Assembly (NCBI RefSeq): GCF_900103085.1
Contig: NZ_FMWR01000008.1
Span: 124,001-188,000, forward strand
From: Gilliamella mensalis
GTDB taxonomy: Bacteria; Pseudomonadota; Gammaproteobacteria; Enterobacterales; Orbaceae
Reading direction: 5' to 3'
DNA length: 64,000 nt
The notes beneath the pieces are model-generated. The model was given only the letters and a program-made list of their open reading frames with translations, made no database searches and had not been told where the DNA came from. Numbering within the stretch: position 1 is the stretch's first letter; each line of letters starts with the position of its first letter. The position numbers and the translations under genes were made by a program. Positions 53,494 to 62,173 of the stretch are shown in pieces.

Positions 53494-55524
53494 CTATTTT
53501 TGGCGTAAATCGATGATAATCAACTTGTCGTTAACCCATTTTATGAGCAATTTGTCACTAAATTTTAGTTCTAACCCCGCCAAAAGATGATTTAACTGAT
53601 GCGGGTTGTAATTTATTTGGTATTTTTTTAGCGCATTTATCACTTTTTGACGCCGATCGTACTGCGATGATTTTTTAATCTGCGTACAGTTATTGACAGA
53701 ACTCCGAGCGTCGCTATCGCTCCTATTTTTAGAGACAATAGCCCACTTGATCAGACGTGTACAGATAAAAGAGACCATGCCAATAATCGGGGAAAATACC
53801 CCTTTAATCTTTTTGACGTCCTCCTCAAATTGGTTTTGTGCTTCTTCGTATGCAATCCTGACCCGCAACTCTTTACGCTTAACCATAGCGCCACCTTGTA
53901 ATTGTGTGTATGCTGCCCAGTCGCCCGCATCAGCTGCCGCAAGCACAGGGTCGATTGCAGCGCTGTCAACTTTTTGGCTACCGAGCCGACGCAGTTCTCG
54001 CCACACAGTCACCGGCGCGCCGCCGATTTGTTGGAATTGACGAATACCCCAACGGCTAGCCCACGCCGTTACGTTCTTCGCCATCTCTTTTAAGTTTTGC
54101 CCGGTTTCATCATCGACTTCGTTATCAAGTTGATAACCGTCAATATTTTTAGAAATATATTTGGCAATGTAGCCGGTTGCCGAGCCTTTTTCTTTTTCGA
54201 TATTCTCAAACTTGAAACGGTTTTCTTGTGCGCCCGGTTCGTTGCCGTCTTCTTTTAGTGCGTACGAGTACATAATGTTATGAACTTTATCTTTGTTTTC
54301 AGGTAGCATAAAAACCAATATATGCCAATGTGGTGTGCCGTCGTGATGGGGTTCGGCAACTCGAAATCCAAAGATTTTGATATTTTCACGATTGAGCTTT
54401 GCCCTGATTTTTGCCCATACGCCGCATAGGTAACGTTGTGCGTCCCGTGGTGTACCGCCGTTCCAGTTTTTGACAAATCCACCTTTAGCATGTACGGCGT
54501 GATATTTTGACGGTGCAGTCAATGTAATAAATGCTCCCTCGTAGCCGAATTCATCCGCAATATCTTCAAACCCTCGCATACGGACCATAAGCTCACAACG
54601 ACGAATGGCTGGGTTGGCATTGGATTTATCGACCTGTAAAACGAGTTCGAATTGCTCACCCGTTTCAGTATTTTCTATACATTGATTTTTCAGCCACTCC
54701 CGATTTTTCCTTTTTTGCTCTCTCCATTCACCTACGCATGTGCGACTGGCATATGGGCTTGCGGATTTCTGAACTTGTCCGGCAGCAATAGCCAAGTGTT
54801 CTCGTTGAAAAGCCCAAGTGCGTTTTAACTTGCTTTGCCACCAGCTATCATCTGATAATTTTGCTAAGGCGATAACAATTTGCTGTTCACTGATTTCATC
54901 TTTTTTATAATCAGCAAAGTAGGGTGCTGTAATTTTTAACGGCTTGAGCTGCTCTAATGCAAATTTATAGATAGCCAGTTCATGGGCGTTATTGCTTAAC
55001 TTAAATTCATCTGTTTCTAAAAATTTGATGATTAGATTTTGCATATAGCTAGCAATTTGCCCACCAAGCTGTTCAACATCGACTTTATCTAAGGTTGGTA
55101 ATATCGATAGCTGTTTATAGAATGCTTGAGCGATTAGGCTTTTACCGGTATTTAATGAATATTTTTTTTGCACTTCAGTGCAGCGAGTTAGCCCACTGGT
55201 TCGCAAATAGGTGTTAGCCGTTTTTGCGCCTTTTTCTTGATATAGTGTTAGGTATTTTCGGGCGAAGTATCTGCCAATGAACTGAGGCGTATCACTAAAA
55301 TAGGGGTGGAAATAGTCATACTCATCCGGGATTTGCTCCCAAAGCGGACGTTCGATAATTGTTAAATCTTTTGGTGGTTTGCGATCTGTGGCATATTGTG
55401 ATTTAGGTTGAATAGATTTGCTTGGCAAAAACTTGCCGACGGTTTCGTAAAAATCACGCATACCACAAAGCAGGGCAAATTTAGCCCTGTTGCTAAGAGG
55501 GGGGAGTTGCGTGATAGTGGTCAT
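53494..55524 (-). CDS. Phage replication endonuclease (P2 gpA-like)
   Basis: 676-residue rolling-circle initiator of the Phage_GPA family. The HUH metal motif is His399-Trp400-His401 (GTPHWHILVF), and the twin catalytic tyrosines are Tyr452 and Tyr456 in GYIAKYISKN. GpA nicks the origin and stays bound to the 5' end. The intact reading frame suggests the element can still replicate. It is the last early gene before the scar. Confidence 0.95.
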   Translation of the reverse strand: MTTITQLPPLSNRAKFALLCGMRDFYETVGKFLPSKSIQPKSQYATDRKPPKDLTIIERPLWEQIPDEYDYFHPYFSDTPQFIGRYFARKYLTLYQEKGAKTANTYLRTSGLTRCTEVQKKYSLNTGKSLIAQAFYKQLSILPTLDKVDVEQLGGQIASYMQNLIIKFLETDEFKLSNNAHELAIYKFALEQLKPLKITAPYFADYKKDEISEQQIVIALAKLSDDSWWQSKLKRTWAFQREHLAIAAGQVQKSASPYASRTCVGEWREQKRKNREWLKNQCIENTETGEQFELVLQVDKSNANPAIRRCELMVRMRGFEDIADEFGYEGAFITLTAPSKYHAVHAKGGFVKNWNGGTPRDAQRYLCGVWAKIRAKLNRENIKIFGFRVAEPHHDGTPHWHILVFMLPENKDKVHNIMYSYALKEDGNEPGAQENRFKFENIEKEKGSATGYIAKYISKNIDGYQLDNEVDDETGQNLKEMAKNVTAWASRWGIRQFQQIGGAPVTVWRELRRLGSQKVDSAAIDPVLAAADAGDWAAYTQLQGGAMVKRKELRVRIAYEEAQNQFEEDVKKIKGVFSPIIGMVSFICTRLIKWAIVSKNRSDSDARSSVNNCTQIKKSSQYDRRQKVINALKKYQINYNPHQLNHLLAGLELKFSDKLLIKWVNDKLIIIDLRQK

Positions 55525-55769
55525 ATTATTTGCTACCTTGTTTATTAAAAATCTTTTTAGCGGGCTGCGAGCCGTGTTATGCCTGTGGGCTAGTGCACCT
55601 TTTTGCCTTTTTATTACCTTTTTGAATTTTTTATTCTATTACTGTCGCTTTATTGTCAGCAGCAATCATGGCGTTAATTGTGTGATGTGCTGATGTGGCA
55701 CAATTTGATCGTAAAATGGTTTTAAATGTGGATTTCATTATTTTGTTAGCTCCTTTGTATAGTCAGTGG
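55525..55769 (-). other. Spacer between dam and the replication gene
   Basis: 245 bp including a possible small gene at 55631-55738; the remainder is AT-rich. Confidence 0.4.
55631..55738 (-). CDS. Putative 35-residue protein
   Basis: Short frame beginning MKSTFKTILRSNCATSAHHT, with AAAGGAG eleven bases before the ATG. Similar tiny genes of unknown function occur between dam and gene A in P2-like phages. Low confidence because of its length. Confidence 0.35.
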   Translation of the reverse strand: MKSTFKTILRSNCATSAHHTINAMIAADNKATVIE

Positions 55770-56585
55770 TTAAATCATTGCTGGTGTTAACACGCCAATA
55801 ATTTCTGTTGCCAGCTTTCGGTTACCGTTAGCGGCAATCATACGTGGAGCTTGGATTGCGTGAATTTTGAATTTATTAAATAGTTCACGTGTTTGAGGAT
55901 TATCACTATTGGAAATAATGGCAATTGCACCGCGCTTAACTGCATCAAACAGACAATTTGCTAACGCTTGAGTTTTGGAGTAATCAAAACCGCTGGGAGT
56001 ATAACCTACAAATGATCCATTAAACGGACTCAGGTATGGCGGATCGCAATAAATAATATCGCCAGATTTTGCATGCGTAATGGTTGATTTAAAATCACAT
56101 GCAACAAGTACAACATCGACATCACATAATTTTTTACTAAATTTGATAAGTTCCTCTTTGGGGAAATAGATATTGTTATATTTACCTTTTGGCACGTTGA
56201 AGTTGCCATTTTTGTTATATCGGCAAAGACCATTGAAGCAGTGTCGATTTAACCAAATAAATTTTGCTGCCTGTGCTAAGGTATGCCTTTTAGGGGATAA
56301 ATTAAACTGGCTTCTTAAATCATAATAATCAATCTGGCTATCAAAAAGTGCTTTTGTTTCATTTATCAAGAGGGTTGAATCACTTTTTAACCATCGATAA
56401 ACGTTAATCAAATCAGGGTTGTTATCTGCTAAAATATAACTTTTAGCATCAACATTAATAAAAACATTGCCTGCACCAACAAATGGCTCGATAAATCGTC
56501 CATTGGTAGGTAAATGAGGTCGTAATAATTCTATAATGCGCCCCTTTCCCCCTGGCCATTTTAAAAATGATTTTTTAATATTCAT
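55770..56585 (-). CDS. Phage DNA adenine methyltransferase (Dam type)
   Basis: 271-residue class D12 (alpha) N6-adenine methyltransferase. FVGAGNVF at 35-42 binds AdoMet, FLKWPGGKGR near the start is family-typical, and the catalytic DPPY is at 181-184. GATC is the probable target. ATG has GGAG six bases upstream. Phage Dam may protect from restriction or time replication. Confidence 0.93.
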   Translation of the reverse strand: MNIKKSFLKWPGGKGRIIELLRPHLPTNGRFIEPFVGAGNVFINVDAKSYILADNNPDLINVYRWLKSDSTLLINETKALFDSQIDYYDLRSQFNLSPKRHTLAQAAKFIWLNRHCFNGLCRYNKNGNFNVPKGKYNNIYFPKEELIKFSKKLCDVDVVLVACDFKSTITHAKSGDIIYCDPPYLSPFNGSFVGYTPSGFDYSKTQALANCLFDAVKRGAIAIISNSDNPQTRELFNKFKIHAIQAPRMIAANGNRKLATEIIGVLTPAMI

Positions 56586-56679
56586 TGATACTCCTTAATC
56601 CAGATGTATGTTATTTGAGATTGAAAAGATTTGGGGCAAGTGCCCCAATTAGATGATTGATAAGTGAAATTTGTTTTGC

Positions 56680-56928
56680 TTATGCGTCTTTGATTTCAAA
56701 TTCAATAATATCGAATGATCGATCAACATCTGAATCATATGCACCAATGGTTTCACAAATTATGACTGCATCACCACATGAAATCCCAAAAATTGAGTTG
56801 TGGTTTAAGGTATTAGACTGCTCTTTAGGAACGATAATCACTCGCTGGTTATAACCGGCAATTAATTCAAATAAAGTAGCTTCTACATTTATGATTTTAT
56901 GTGAATTTTCTGGAAATCTATTAAACAT
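56680..56928 (-). CDS. Hypothetical early phage protein
   Basis: 82 residues from the ATG at 56928, preceded by TTGAGAAT. It begins MFNRFPENSHKI and contains ATLFELIAGYNQRVIIVPKE and GISCGDAVIICETIGAYDSD. An upstream in-frame ATG (57060) overlaps the preceding gene and adds a low-complexity Asn-rich stretch, so I prefer the shorter form. The pattern of a short beta-rich domain with a GD-x-VII element recalls ASCH/DUF3850 proteins, but this is a guess. Confidence 0.55.
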   Translation of the reverse strand: MFNRFPENSHKIINVEATLFELIAGYNQRVIIVPKEQSNTLNHNSIFGISCGDAVIICETIGAYDSDVDRSFDIIEFEIKDA

Positions 56929-57022
56929 TTTTTTATTCTCAATTGTATTATTAAAGTTATTGTTAGATGTTGCTAACCAATGACAATTTGAGCGCAGGGT
57001 ATTAAATTCCGACCATATTTGT

Positions 57023-57244
57023 TTATCTTTGTTTTCTGCTAACTGACCTTTGCATTTCATTTAATTGCTGGCAGTCTGCACAAAGTTGACATCCTTTAAT
57101 TAATTGCCGGCGTTTTTCAGGGATCGGCTCGTTACATTCAATGCAGTGTGTTGCTGATTCACCTTGAAACGTTTTGCGCTCCGCAATGAGATGATCAAGC
57201 TCTAATTGAGCAATCTCATTGGCTTGGTCGATAACATCACGCAT
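57023..57244 (-). CDS. TraR/DksA family zinc-finger protein
   Basis: 73 residues. The C4 zinc finger is CIEC (34-37) and CADC (55-58) with a 17-residue gap, plus N-terminal DVIDQANEIAQLELDHLIAE and PIPEKRR, as in TraR-like phage proteins. TraR proteins bind RNA polymerase and mimic DksA with ppGpp. Overlaps the gene upstream by 3 bp (TGATG). Confidence 0.9.
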   Translation of the reverse strand: MRDVIDQANEIAQLELDHLIAERKTFQGESATHCIECNEPIPEKRRQLIKGCQLCADCQQLNEMQRSVSRKQR

Positions 57245-57459
57245 CAGGAATCATGCTCATAATTTTCGCATCGCATCGCTTCGGCTTCTTGTTCAAGGAG
57301 TTGGGCAGATTCAGAGGCCGTTAAGTAATCAGTACGAATGTGAGCGGCTAACCGTTCAAGTTTTGCTGTAAATACGTCACATAGTCCACGTTTGGTTTCT
57401 TCTTTTGCTTGTTTTAACGCTTGCAATAATGCATCGCCAGATAATGTAGTTATTTTCAT
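57244..57459 (-). CDS. P2-like early protein (DUF2732)
   Basis: 71-residue helical protein beginning MKITTLSGDALLQALKQAKE and including SESAQLLEQEAEAM, which fits the DUF2732 proteins found between cox and gene A in P2-like phages. Function unknown. It begins just after the previous gene's stop. Confidence 0.75.
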   Translation of the reverse strand: MKITTLSGDALLQALKQAKEETKRGLCDVFTAKLERLAAHIRTDYLTASESAQLLEQEAEAMRCENYEHDS

Positions 57460-57804
57460 TCATGCCACCTTTTTCGTTTCTTTGATAAAATCCTGCTCTT
57501 CGCAAATTGCAAACGCATCAATGATTGATTGCAATCGACGCAAACCTTTTTTTAGCGCATCAATTTCTTTGTCGTTCAGATCGTCATAACGCATCTCCCA
57601 AGTGTGGGTAAATTGACTATCTGCGTTGTAAATAGTTGTTGTACGCTGTTCGATGCCTGATGCGCTCAGCAGTAAACGCTTTTGACCCGGCTTTAAACGG
57701 TTAAAAGCCGATCTGGCTAAACTACGCTTACCGCTTAATATCTGATGAAACTCACGCAAAATACTGCGTTGATTAGTTGCTTGGTTGTTTTGCGTTGTGT
57801 TCAT
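57460..57804 (-). CDS. P2-like early protein of unknown function
   Basis: 114 residues. I start at ATG 57804 with AGGTGATC just upstream; an in-frame GTG three codons earlier is possible. KRSLARSAFNRLKPGQKRLLLSASG and DLNDKEIDALKKGLRRLQ are conserved-looking basic, helical blocks, perhaps of the DUF5347 group. Overlaps the small gene upstream by 32 bp. Part of the early operon. Confidence 0.7.
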   Translation of the reverse strand: MNTTQNNQATNQRSILREFHQILSGKRSLARSAFNRLKPGQKRLLLSASGIEQRTTTIYNADSQFTHTWEMRYDDLNDKEIDALKKGLRRLQSIIDAFAICEEQDFIKETKKVA

Positions 57805-57952
57805 GCTGATCACCTGTTATCGGCTGATGCAATTTAATGACATGCCCATTTGGCTTCTCAACCCAACCTTTAGGATTATGGTTGTTAATTTGGATATAAA
57901 TTAAAACTGGTTTATTTGCGACTTTAGGGCTTAAATAGATTGCGTGGCTCAT
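57773..57952 (-). CDS. Hypothetical 59-residue early protein
   Basis: Frame of 59 codons starting MSHAIYLSPKVANKPVLIYI, with AAAGG eight bases before the ATG, followed by QINNHNPKGWVEKPNGHVI. The beta-rich composition and position just after cox argue for a real gene. I do not recognise the family. Confidence 0.6.
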   Translation of the reverse strand: MSHAIYLSPKVANKPVLIYIQINNHNPKGWVEKPNGHVIKLHQPITGDQHEHNAKQPSN

Positions 57953-57963
57953 GTCTAAACCTT

Positions 57964-58188
57964 TTAAATATTAATTGTTGGGCTTCTGTCTGCGAGCGCT
58001 TCGGCAACTAACGCTGCGTTATTGATTAAAATGATTGAGCGCTTGCCGGTGATAGTCTTTTTTCGAATTGGTAAATAACCCTTGTGGACATAATCTTTTA
58101 TGGTTTTTTCTTTCATGCCTGAGTGTTTTGCATATTCCTCAACAGTCATATATGCCGCACCGAAAGTTATTGATAAATCTTGTTTCAT
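57964..58188 (-). CDS. Cox-like excisionase/repressor
   Basis: 74-residue winged-helix protein with MTVEEYAKHSGMKEKTIKDY and GYLPIRKKTITGKRS, the HP1/P2 Cox pattern of a MerR-like HTH reading GKLPI. Cox represses the lysogenic promoter and directs excision with Int. ATG after AGAGGAAATG. First gene of the early operon, divergent from the repressor. Repeat motifs upstream and beside attR are its probable binding sites. Confidence 0.85.
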   Translation of the reverse strand: MKQDLSITFGAAYMTVEEYAKHSGMKEKTIKDYVHKGYLPIRKKTITGKRSIILINNAALVAEALADRSPTINI

Positions 58189-58346
58189 AGTGCATCATTT
58201 CCTCTTTATGGTTTATATTCAGTTATATTCGGTTTGATTAGGATAAAAAAATAACCGAATCGGTATTTTTTATTATGATTACCTTTTAGGTTTGTGTCAA
58301 TACCTTATGGGTATGTTTTTTCTTTTTGGTATTTTTTGGAGTTAAT
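58189..58346. promoter_or_regulatory. Lysis-lysogeny switch (cox / cI promoters)
   Basis: Contains direct repeats TTATATTCAG and TTATATTCGG (58213-58232), the inverted repeat ACCGA-A-TCGGT (58254-58264), and ATACC-TTATG-GGTAT (58300-58314). The first motif recurs near attR (62085-62117), which fits Cox sites; the palindromes fit CI operators. Both assignments are inferred from P2/186 organisation. Confidence 0.7.
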
Positions 58347-58715
58347 ATGATTCAGTTCGACAGTGCTAAAAACATAATAGATAGAATGGTTAGCGCTTAC
58401 AGATTAAAAACAATGAAAGCGTTATGTGAATATTTTGGTGTTGGCATTAGCGTTCTTTCCAATAGGGTAGTGCGAAATACAATCCCTGCAGAATATATAA
58501 TACAGTGCGCATTAGATACGGGTGCTAATCTATTATGGCTTTGTACTGGCGAAGGTGAATCGAACATTGACGGCGTAAAAACAGAGAAAAAATCAATCGA
58601 AATATCCAATGAAACATTGGAAAAATTAGAGCGTATTGTGGCGTTAAAAAATAGCGGTGCAATAACTAATGATGAATATCAATTATTGAAAGGTAGTATT
58701 TTAAAAAAAGACTAA
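58347..58715 (+). CDS. CI-type phage repressor with SHOCT-like tail
   Basis: 122 residues from ATG 58347 (GGAG six bases upstream). Residues 1-70 match the Phage_CI_repr HTH domain (DRMVSAYRLKTMKALCEYFG, SVLSNRV, NLLWLCTGEG) of 186-like repressors. The usual C-terminal oligomerisation domain (186 CI is 192 residues) is missing. Instead residues 92-120 read LEKLERIVALKNSGAITNDE then YQLLKGSIL, which fits the short SHOCT tail seen at protein C-termini. Divergent from cox. Confidence 0.8.
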   Translation: MIQFDSAKNIIDRMVSAYRLKTMKALCEYFGVGISVLSNRVVRNTIPAEYIIQCALDTGANLLWLCTGEGESNIDGVKTEKKSIEISNETLEKLERIVALKNSGAITNDEYQLLKGSILKKD

Positions 58716-58982
58716 TGATAAAAGATGAGTGAGCGTTCGGGTGGTAGATAAATTAAACTTTACAGATATGAATAAAAATAAAGAACTTTTAGTTCGCATT
58801 GTCCATTATCTTCAAGGCATAAATATAACATCTAATCAAAATAGGCAACCGCTTATGCACAGTTGTATCGCTCATAATTGCCAAAAAATTGATACATTTG
58901 CATTTCACCTGTGTGGAATAAGCCGGTAAGCAATTAATGATTTATAAGCTAAGTTGATCTGATAAATATTTAGGTGAATATC

Positions 58983-61046
58983 ATGATTGAAATAAACACG
59001 CTCGCTGATATTGAATCTTTAACCGAAACAGAAGAAATCGAGGTTAAATCTGCACAAGGGAAAGATCACCAAGGGCAGCTACCCAAAGATTTCTGGCCCA
59101 CTTATTCAGCAATGGCAAATTCTAAAGGTGGTTGGGTTATTCTTGGCGTGGAAGAAAAATCCAATAAATTTAATCTTATTGGTATTAAAGATGTAACCAA
59201 AATAAAGAAAGAGTTAGTTACCTCATTAAATAATAAAGAAAAAGTTAATTATAATTTATTAACTGATAAGGATATTTTAGAAAAAAAAATTGATAACAAA
59301 ACGATATTAATTATTCGTATTCATCCAGCAGCAAGAGATAAAAAACCTATTTATATTAACAATAGCCTAGTTAATGCTTACATTAGAATGAATGACAGTG
59401 ATATTAAATGTGATGAAGCAAAAATACGGCAAATGATTGTAGAGCAAGATCCACAAGGAACAGACTCACGCATTTTAGATAATTTTACGATGGATGACAT
59501 CGACATAAAAAGCTTGCAACAATACAGAAATTTATTCTCTGCTAGGCATCCAGATCATCCTTTTTTAAAAGGCGATTTACTTTCATTTTTAAGTAAAATT
59601 GGTGGTTGGAGAAAAGATCGACATACGAAAAAAGACGGATTAACCATTGCAGGATTACTCATGTTTGGTAAATGGGATGCTATTACTGAACTTAACCCCA
59701 AATATGCCTTGGACTACATAGAACGACCTGAAAATAAAATAGATACACGTTGGATAGATCGCGTATTTTATGATGGTAGTTGGTCAGGTAATGTATTTGA
59801 TTTTTATCAACTTATTTATCCTAAATTAGTATCTGATTTAAAAGTGCCTTTCAAGATTAAAGATGGTGTACGGCAATCTGATTCTGAAATACATCAAGCA
59901 CTTCGTGAGGCTTTAGTTAATACCTTAGTTCACGCTGATTACCTAACCGGCAGAGTTTCGATTTTAGTGGTTAAAAGACCTGATCTGTTTGGATTTCGAA
60001 ATCCCGGTTTAATGCTCATCTCTAAAGAAGATGCCATAAAAGGCGGGAACAGTGAATGTCGCAACCCCAAAATGCATCAAATGTTTTTATATATTGGTTT
60101 AGGGGAGCGAGCCGGTTCTGGTATTCCACGAATATACTCAGGTTGGGAACAAGCTAATTGGAAAGTGCCCAATTTAAGAGAAAGATATGATATCGAGCAG
60201 ACTTTATTAGAGTTATCAACAACGAGCTTAATACCGGATAATATTGTCGATTATTTAATTAAAAAATTCGGACATGACAACTTTTCAAAATTAGATGATT
60301 TTGAAAAAATGATATTAGCAACAACCGCACAAGAAAATTGGATAAATCACCAACGAGCTTGTGAGTTAACCTCTAAGCATTCAAGAGAAGTCACACTCGC
60401 CTTACCTAATTTAGAAAGAAAAGGATTTCTTGTATCTCAAGGAGAGAAAAAAAATAAAATATATAAGCTATTTGGTGAAGAAGAATTACTCATGCCAGAA
60501 GATATTCTTAATATTAATGATAGTCAAATAGATACAGATAATGTAATTAAAAGCGCAGCGCCTTTGACATCAAAGGGCAATAACTCCGGTTATAACGATA
60601 CCGACTGCGGTTATAAAAATAATAACTCCGGTTATAAGCAGCCTAACTCCGGTTACAACGACACTTCATCCAATCATCATAAAAACTCAACAACCAACAA
60701 AGATTCATTTGGAAGAATAATAGATGAACGTGTAGACAAACCATTTATATTCGAATTGACACAACTTGACCATAACTTCCGACAAAGCTTAGAAAAAATA
60801 GCTCGACCAACGATAAAAAAGAGAATTAACTTTGATGAAATGAAAACAGTCTTAATTTCACTTTGTAAAGGACACTATATCTCATTATCTGCTCTTGCTA
60901 TACTAGTTAATAGAACACCTGATAGATTACGACAAGGGTATGTTAAACAATTAACCCAACAAGGTATTCTTCGTATGGCATTTCCTCATATGCCAAACAT
61001 TCCCAAACAAGGTTATACTACCGTGGAAGATCCTGAGGAGTCTTAA
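58983..61046 (+). CDS. AlbA_2/Schlafen-type ATP-binding protein (candidate defence gene)
   Basis: 687 residues from ATG 58983 (AGGTGA upstream). AlbA_2 (Schlafen) domain about 1-135 with ESLTETEEIEVKSAQG and GGWVILGVEE. Then a winged region and a GHKL-like ATPase (HATPase_c_4) about 300-400 with REALVNTLVHADY and GERAGSGIPRIYSGW, and winged helices to about 500. Residues 534-560 repeat NSGY-type units four times, after which another helical/winged domain closes the protein. It sits between repressor and integrase, the usual P2 cargo slot for anti-phage genes. Regulator or defence effector; unproven. Confidence 0.8.
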   Translation: MIEINTLADIESLTETEEIEVKSAQGKDHQGQLPKDFWPTYSAMANSKGGWVILGVEEKSNKFNLIGIKDVTKIKKELVTSLNNKEKVNYNLLTDKDILEKKIDNKTILIIRIHPAARDKKPIYINNSLVNAYIRMNDSDIKCDEAKIRQMIVEQDPQGTDSRILDNFTMDDIDIKSLQQYRNLFSARHPDHPFLKGDLLSFLSKIGGWRKDRHTKKDGLTIAGLLMFGKWDAITELNPKYALDYIERPENKIDTRWIDRVFYDGSWSGNVFDFYQLIYPKLVSDLKVPFKIKDGVRQSDSEIHQALREALVNTLVHADYLTGRVSILVVKRPDLFGFRNPGLMLISKEDAIKGGNSECRNPKMHQMFLYIGLGERAGSGIPRIYSGWEQANWKVPNLRERYDIEQTLLELSTTSLIPDNIVDYLIKKFGHDNFSKLDDFEKMILATTAQENWINHQRACELTSKHSREVTLALPNLERKGFLVSQGEKKNKIYKLFGEEELLMPEDILNINDSQIDTDNVIKSAAPLTSKGNNSGYNDTDCGYKNNNSGYKQPNSGYNDTSSNHHKNSTTNKDSFGRIIDERVDKPFIFELTQLDHNFRQSLEKIARPTIKKRINFDEMKTVLISLCKGHYISLSALAILVNRTPDRLRQGYVKQLTQQGILRMAFPHMPNIPKQGYTTVEDPEES

Positions 61047-61052
61047 TATAAC

Positions 61053-62060
61053 GTGAGTATCAGAAAACAAAATAACGGTAAATGGCTATTTGAAAAATAC
61101 CTGGAAAGTGGGCGTAGAATTCGCAAAACCTTCACAACAAAAGGGGAAGCGCTTGCCTACCAGGCGTATATTGATGAACAAGCAGCAACTAAGCCGTGGA
61201 TTGCTGAAAAGCAAGATCGTAGGCGATTATCTGATTTAGTTAATACATGGTATCAATCACATGGACAAACACTCAAAGACGGTGAACGAGTAAGAAAGAT
61301 ACTTGAATTTATTTGTCAATCAACAGGTGATCTAATAGCGGGTAATTTTACCACCAAAACCTTTACCGATTATCGAAAAAAACGCATGAATGGCGAACTG
61401 TACAGAACCGAATCAGTAAAAACAGTATCATTACGCACGTTAAACCTCGAATTGGTTTATCTTCGAGCCATGTTTAATGAATTGACACGATTAGGAGAGT
61501 GGGAACGCCCAAACCCCCTTGAAAATATCAAACAGTTTAAAACTGATGAATCAGAAATGGCGTTTTTGACCAATGACCAAATCAAACTATTATTAAACGA
61601 ATGCCAAAATAGCAACGTTATACATTTATCATTAATGGTAAAAATAGGACTTTCTACAGGGGCAAGGTGGTCAGAAATAGCCAACCTAAAATTATCTCAA
61701 ATCACGCCATACAAAATTACATACATCAAGACCAAAGGAAGACGTAATCGAACAGTACCAATAACAAAAGAACTATATGAACAGATCCCAAAAGAAAACA
61801 ACAAAATCTTTAGTGGCACACATGAAAACGCATTTAAAAGCGCAATTGACAGAACAGGGATAGCGTTACCAGACGGACAATTAACACATGTATTGCGCCA
61901 CACATTTGCGAGTCATTTTATGATGAATGGGGGCAATATCCTAGTTTTACAAAAAATACTTGGTCATACAGACATAAAAACAACAATGAGATACGCCCAC
62001 CTCGCCCCTGATCACCTAGAAGAAGCAACGATATTAAATCCATTATCTAATATAAAATAA
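61053..62060 (+). CDS. int: Tyrosine integrase, P2 type
   Basis: 335-residue recombinase (P2 Int 337). The catalytic set is Arg205 (STGARWSE), His279 and Arg282 (HVLRH), His305 (GHTD) and nucleophile Tyr314 (MRYAHLAP). The arm-binding N-domain covers about 1-65 and the core-binding domain about 66-165. Translation begins at GTG 61053 with GAGGAG upstream, six bp after the cargo gene. It lies 113 bp from attR. Confidence 0.96.
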   Translation: MSIRKQNNGKWLFEKYLESGRRIRKTFTTKGEALAYQAYIDEQAATKPWIAEKQDRRRLSDLVNTWYQSHGQTLKDGERVRKILEFICQSTGDLIAGNFTTKTFTDYRKKRMNGELYRTESVKTVSLRTLNLELVYLRAMFNELTRLGEWERPNPLENIKQFKTDESEMAFLTNDQIKLLLNECQNSNVIHLSLMVKIGLSTGARWSEIANLKLSQITPYKITYIKTKGRRNRTVPITKELYEQIPKENNKIFSGTHENAFKSAIDRTGIALPDGQLTHVLRHTFASHFMMNGGNILVLQKILGHTDIKTTMRYAHLAPDHLEEATILNPLSNIK

Positions 62061-62120
62061 ATGGCGGTTAAATGGCGGTTAAGTTCGGTTATACTCGGTT
62101 TTCATCAGTTATATTCAGAT
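62061..62120. promoter_or_regulatory. Right attachment arm: integrase and Cox-type repeats
   Basis: Tandem ATGGCGGTTAA units at 62061-62081 match the ones near attL (48931-48950), as expected of integrase arm sites. Just beyond come GTTCGGTTATACTCGGTT and CAGTTATATTCAG, which resemble the repeats in the cox/cI switch. Confidence 0.65.
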
Positions 62121-62173
62121 TTTAACCAATTGATTTTTTTATAAACCATTGATTTTAAAAAGACAGTATGAGA

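Noticed and set aside
56929-57060. Longer N-terminus for the 56680 gene
   Set aside because: The extension is low-complexity, overlaps the zinc-finger gene and lacks a ribosome site.
58729-58929. Possible 66-residue ORF between repressor and AlbA_2 gene, starting at GTG
   Set aside because: No ribosome site and no family features; a shorter version from ATG 58768 is not better supported.
60582-60660. DNA repeats in the AlbA_2 gene as a possible CRISPR or binding array
   Set aside because: The units are short, irregular and stay in one reading frame as NSGY-type codons; no spacers of constant length. Some contain CGGTTATA as in the Cox-type repeats, but this may be chance.
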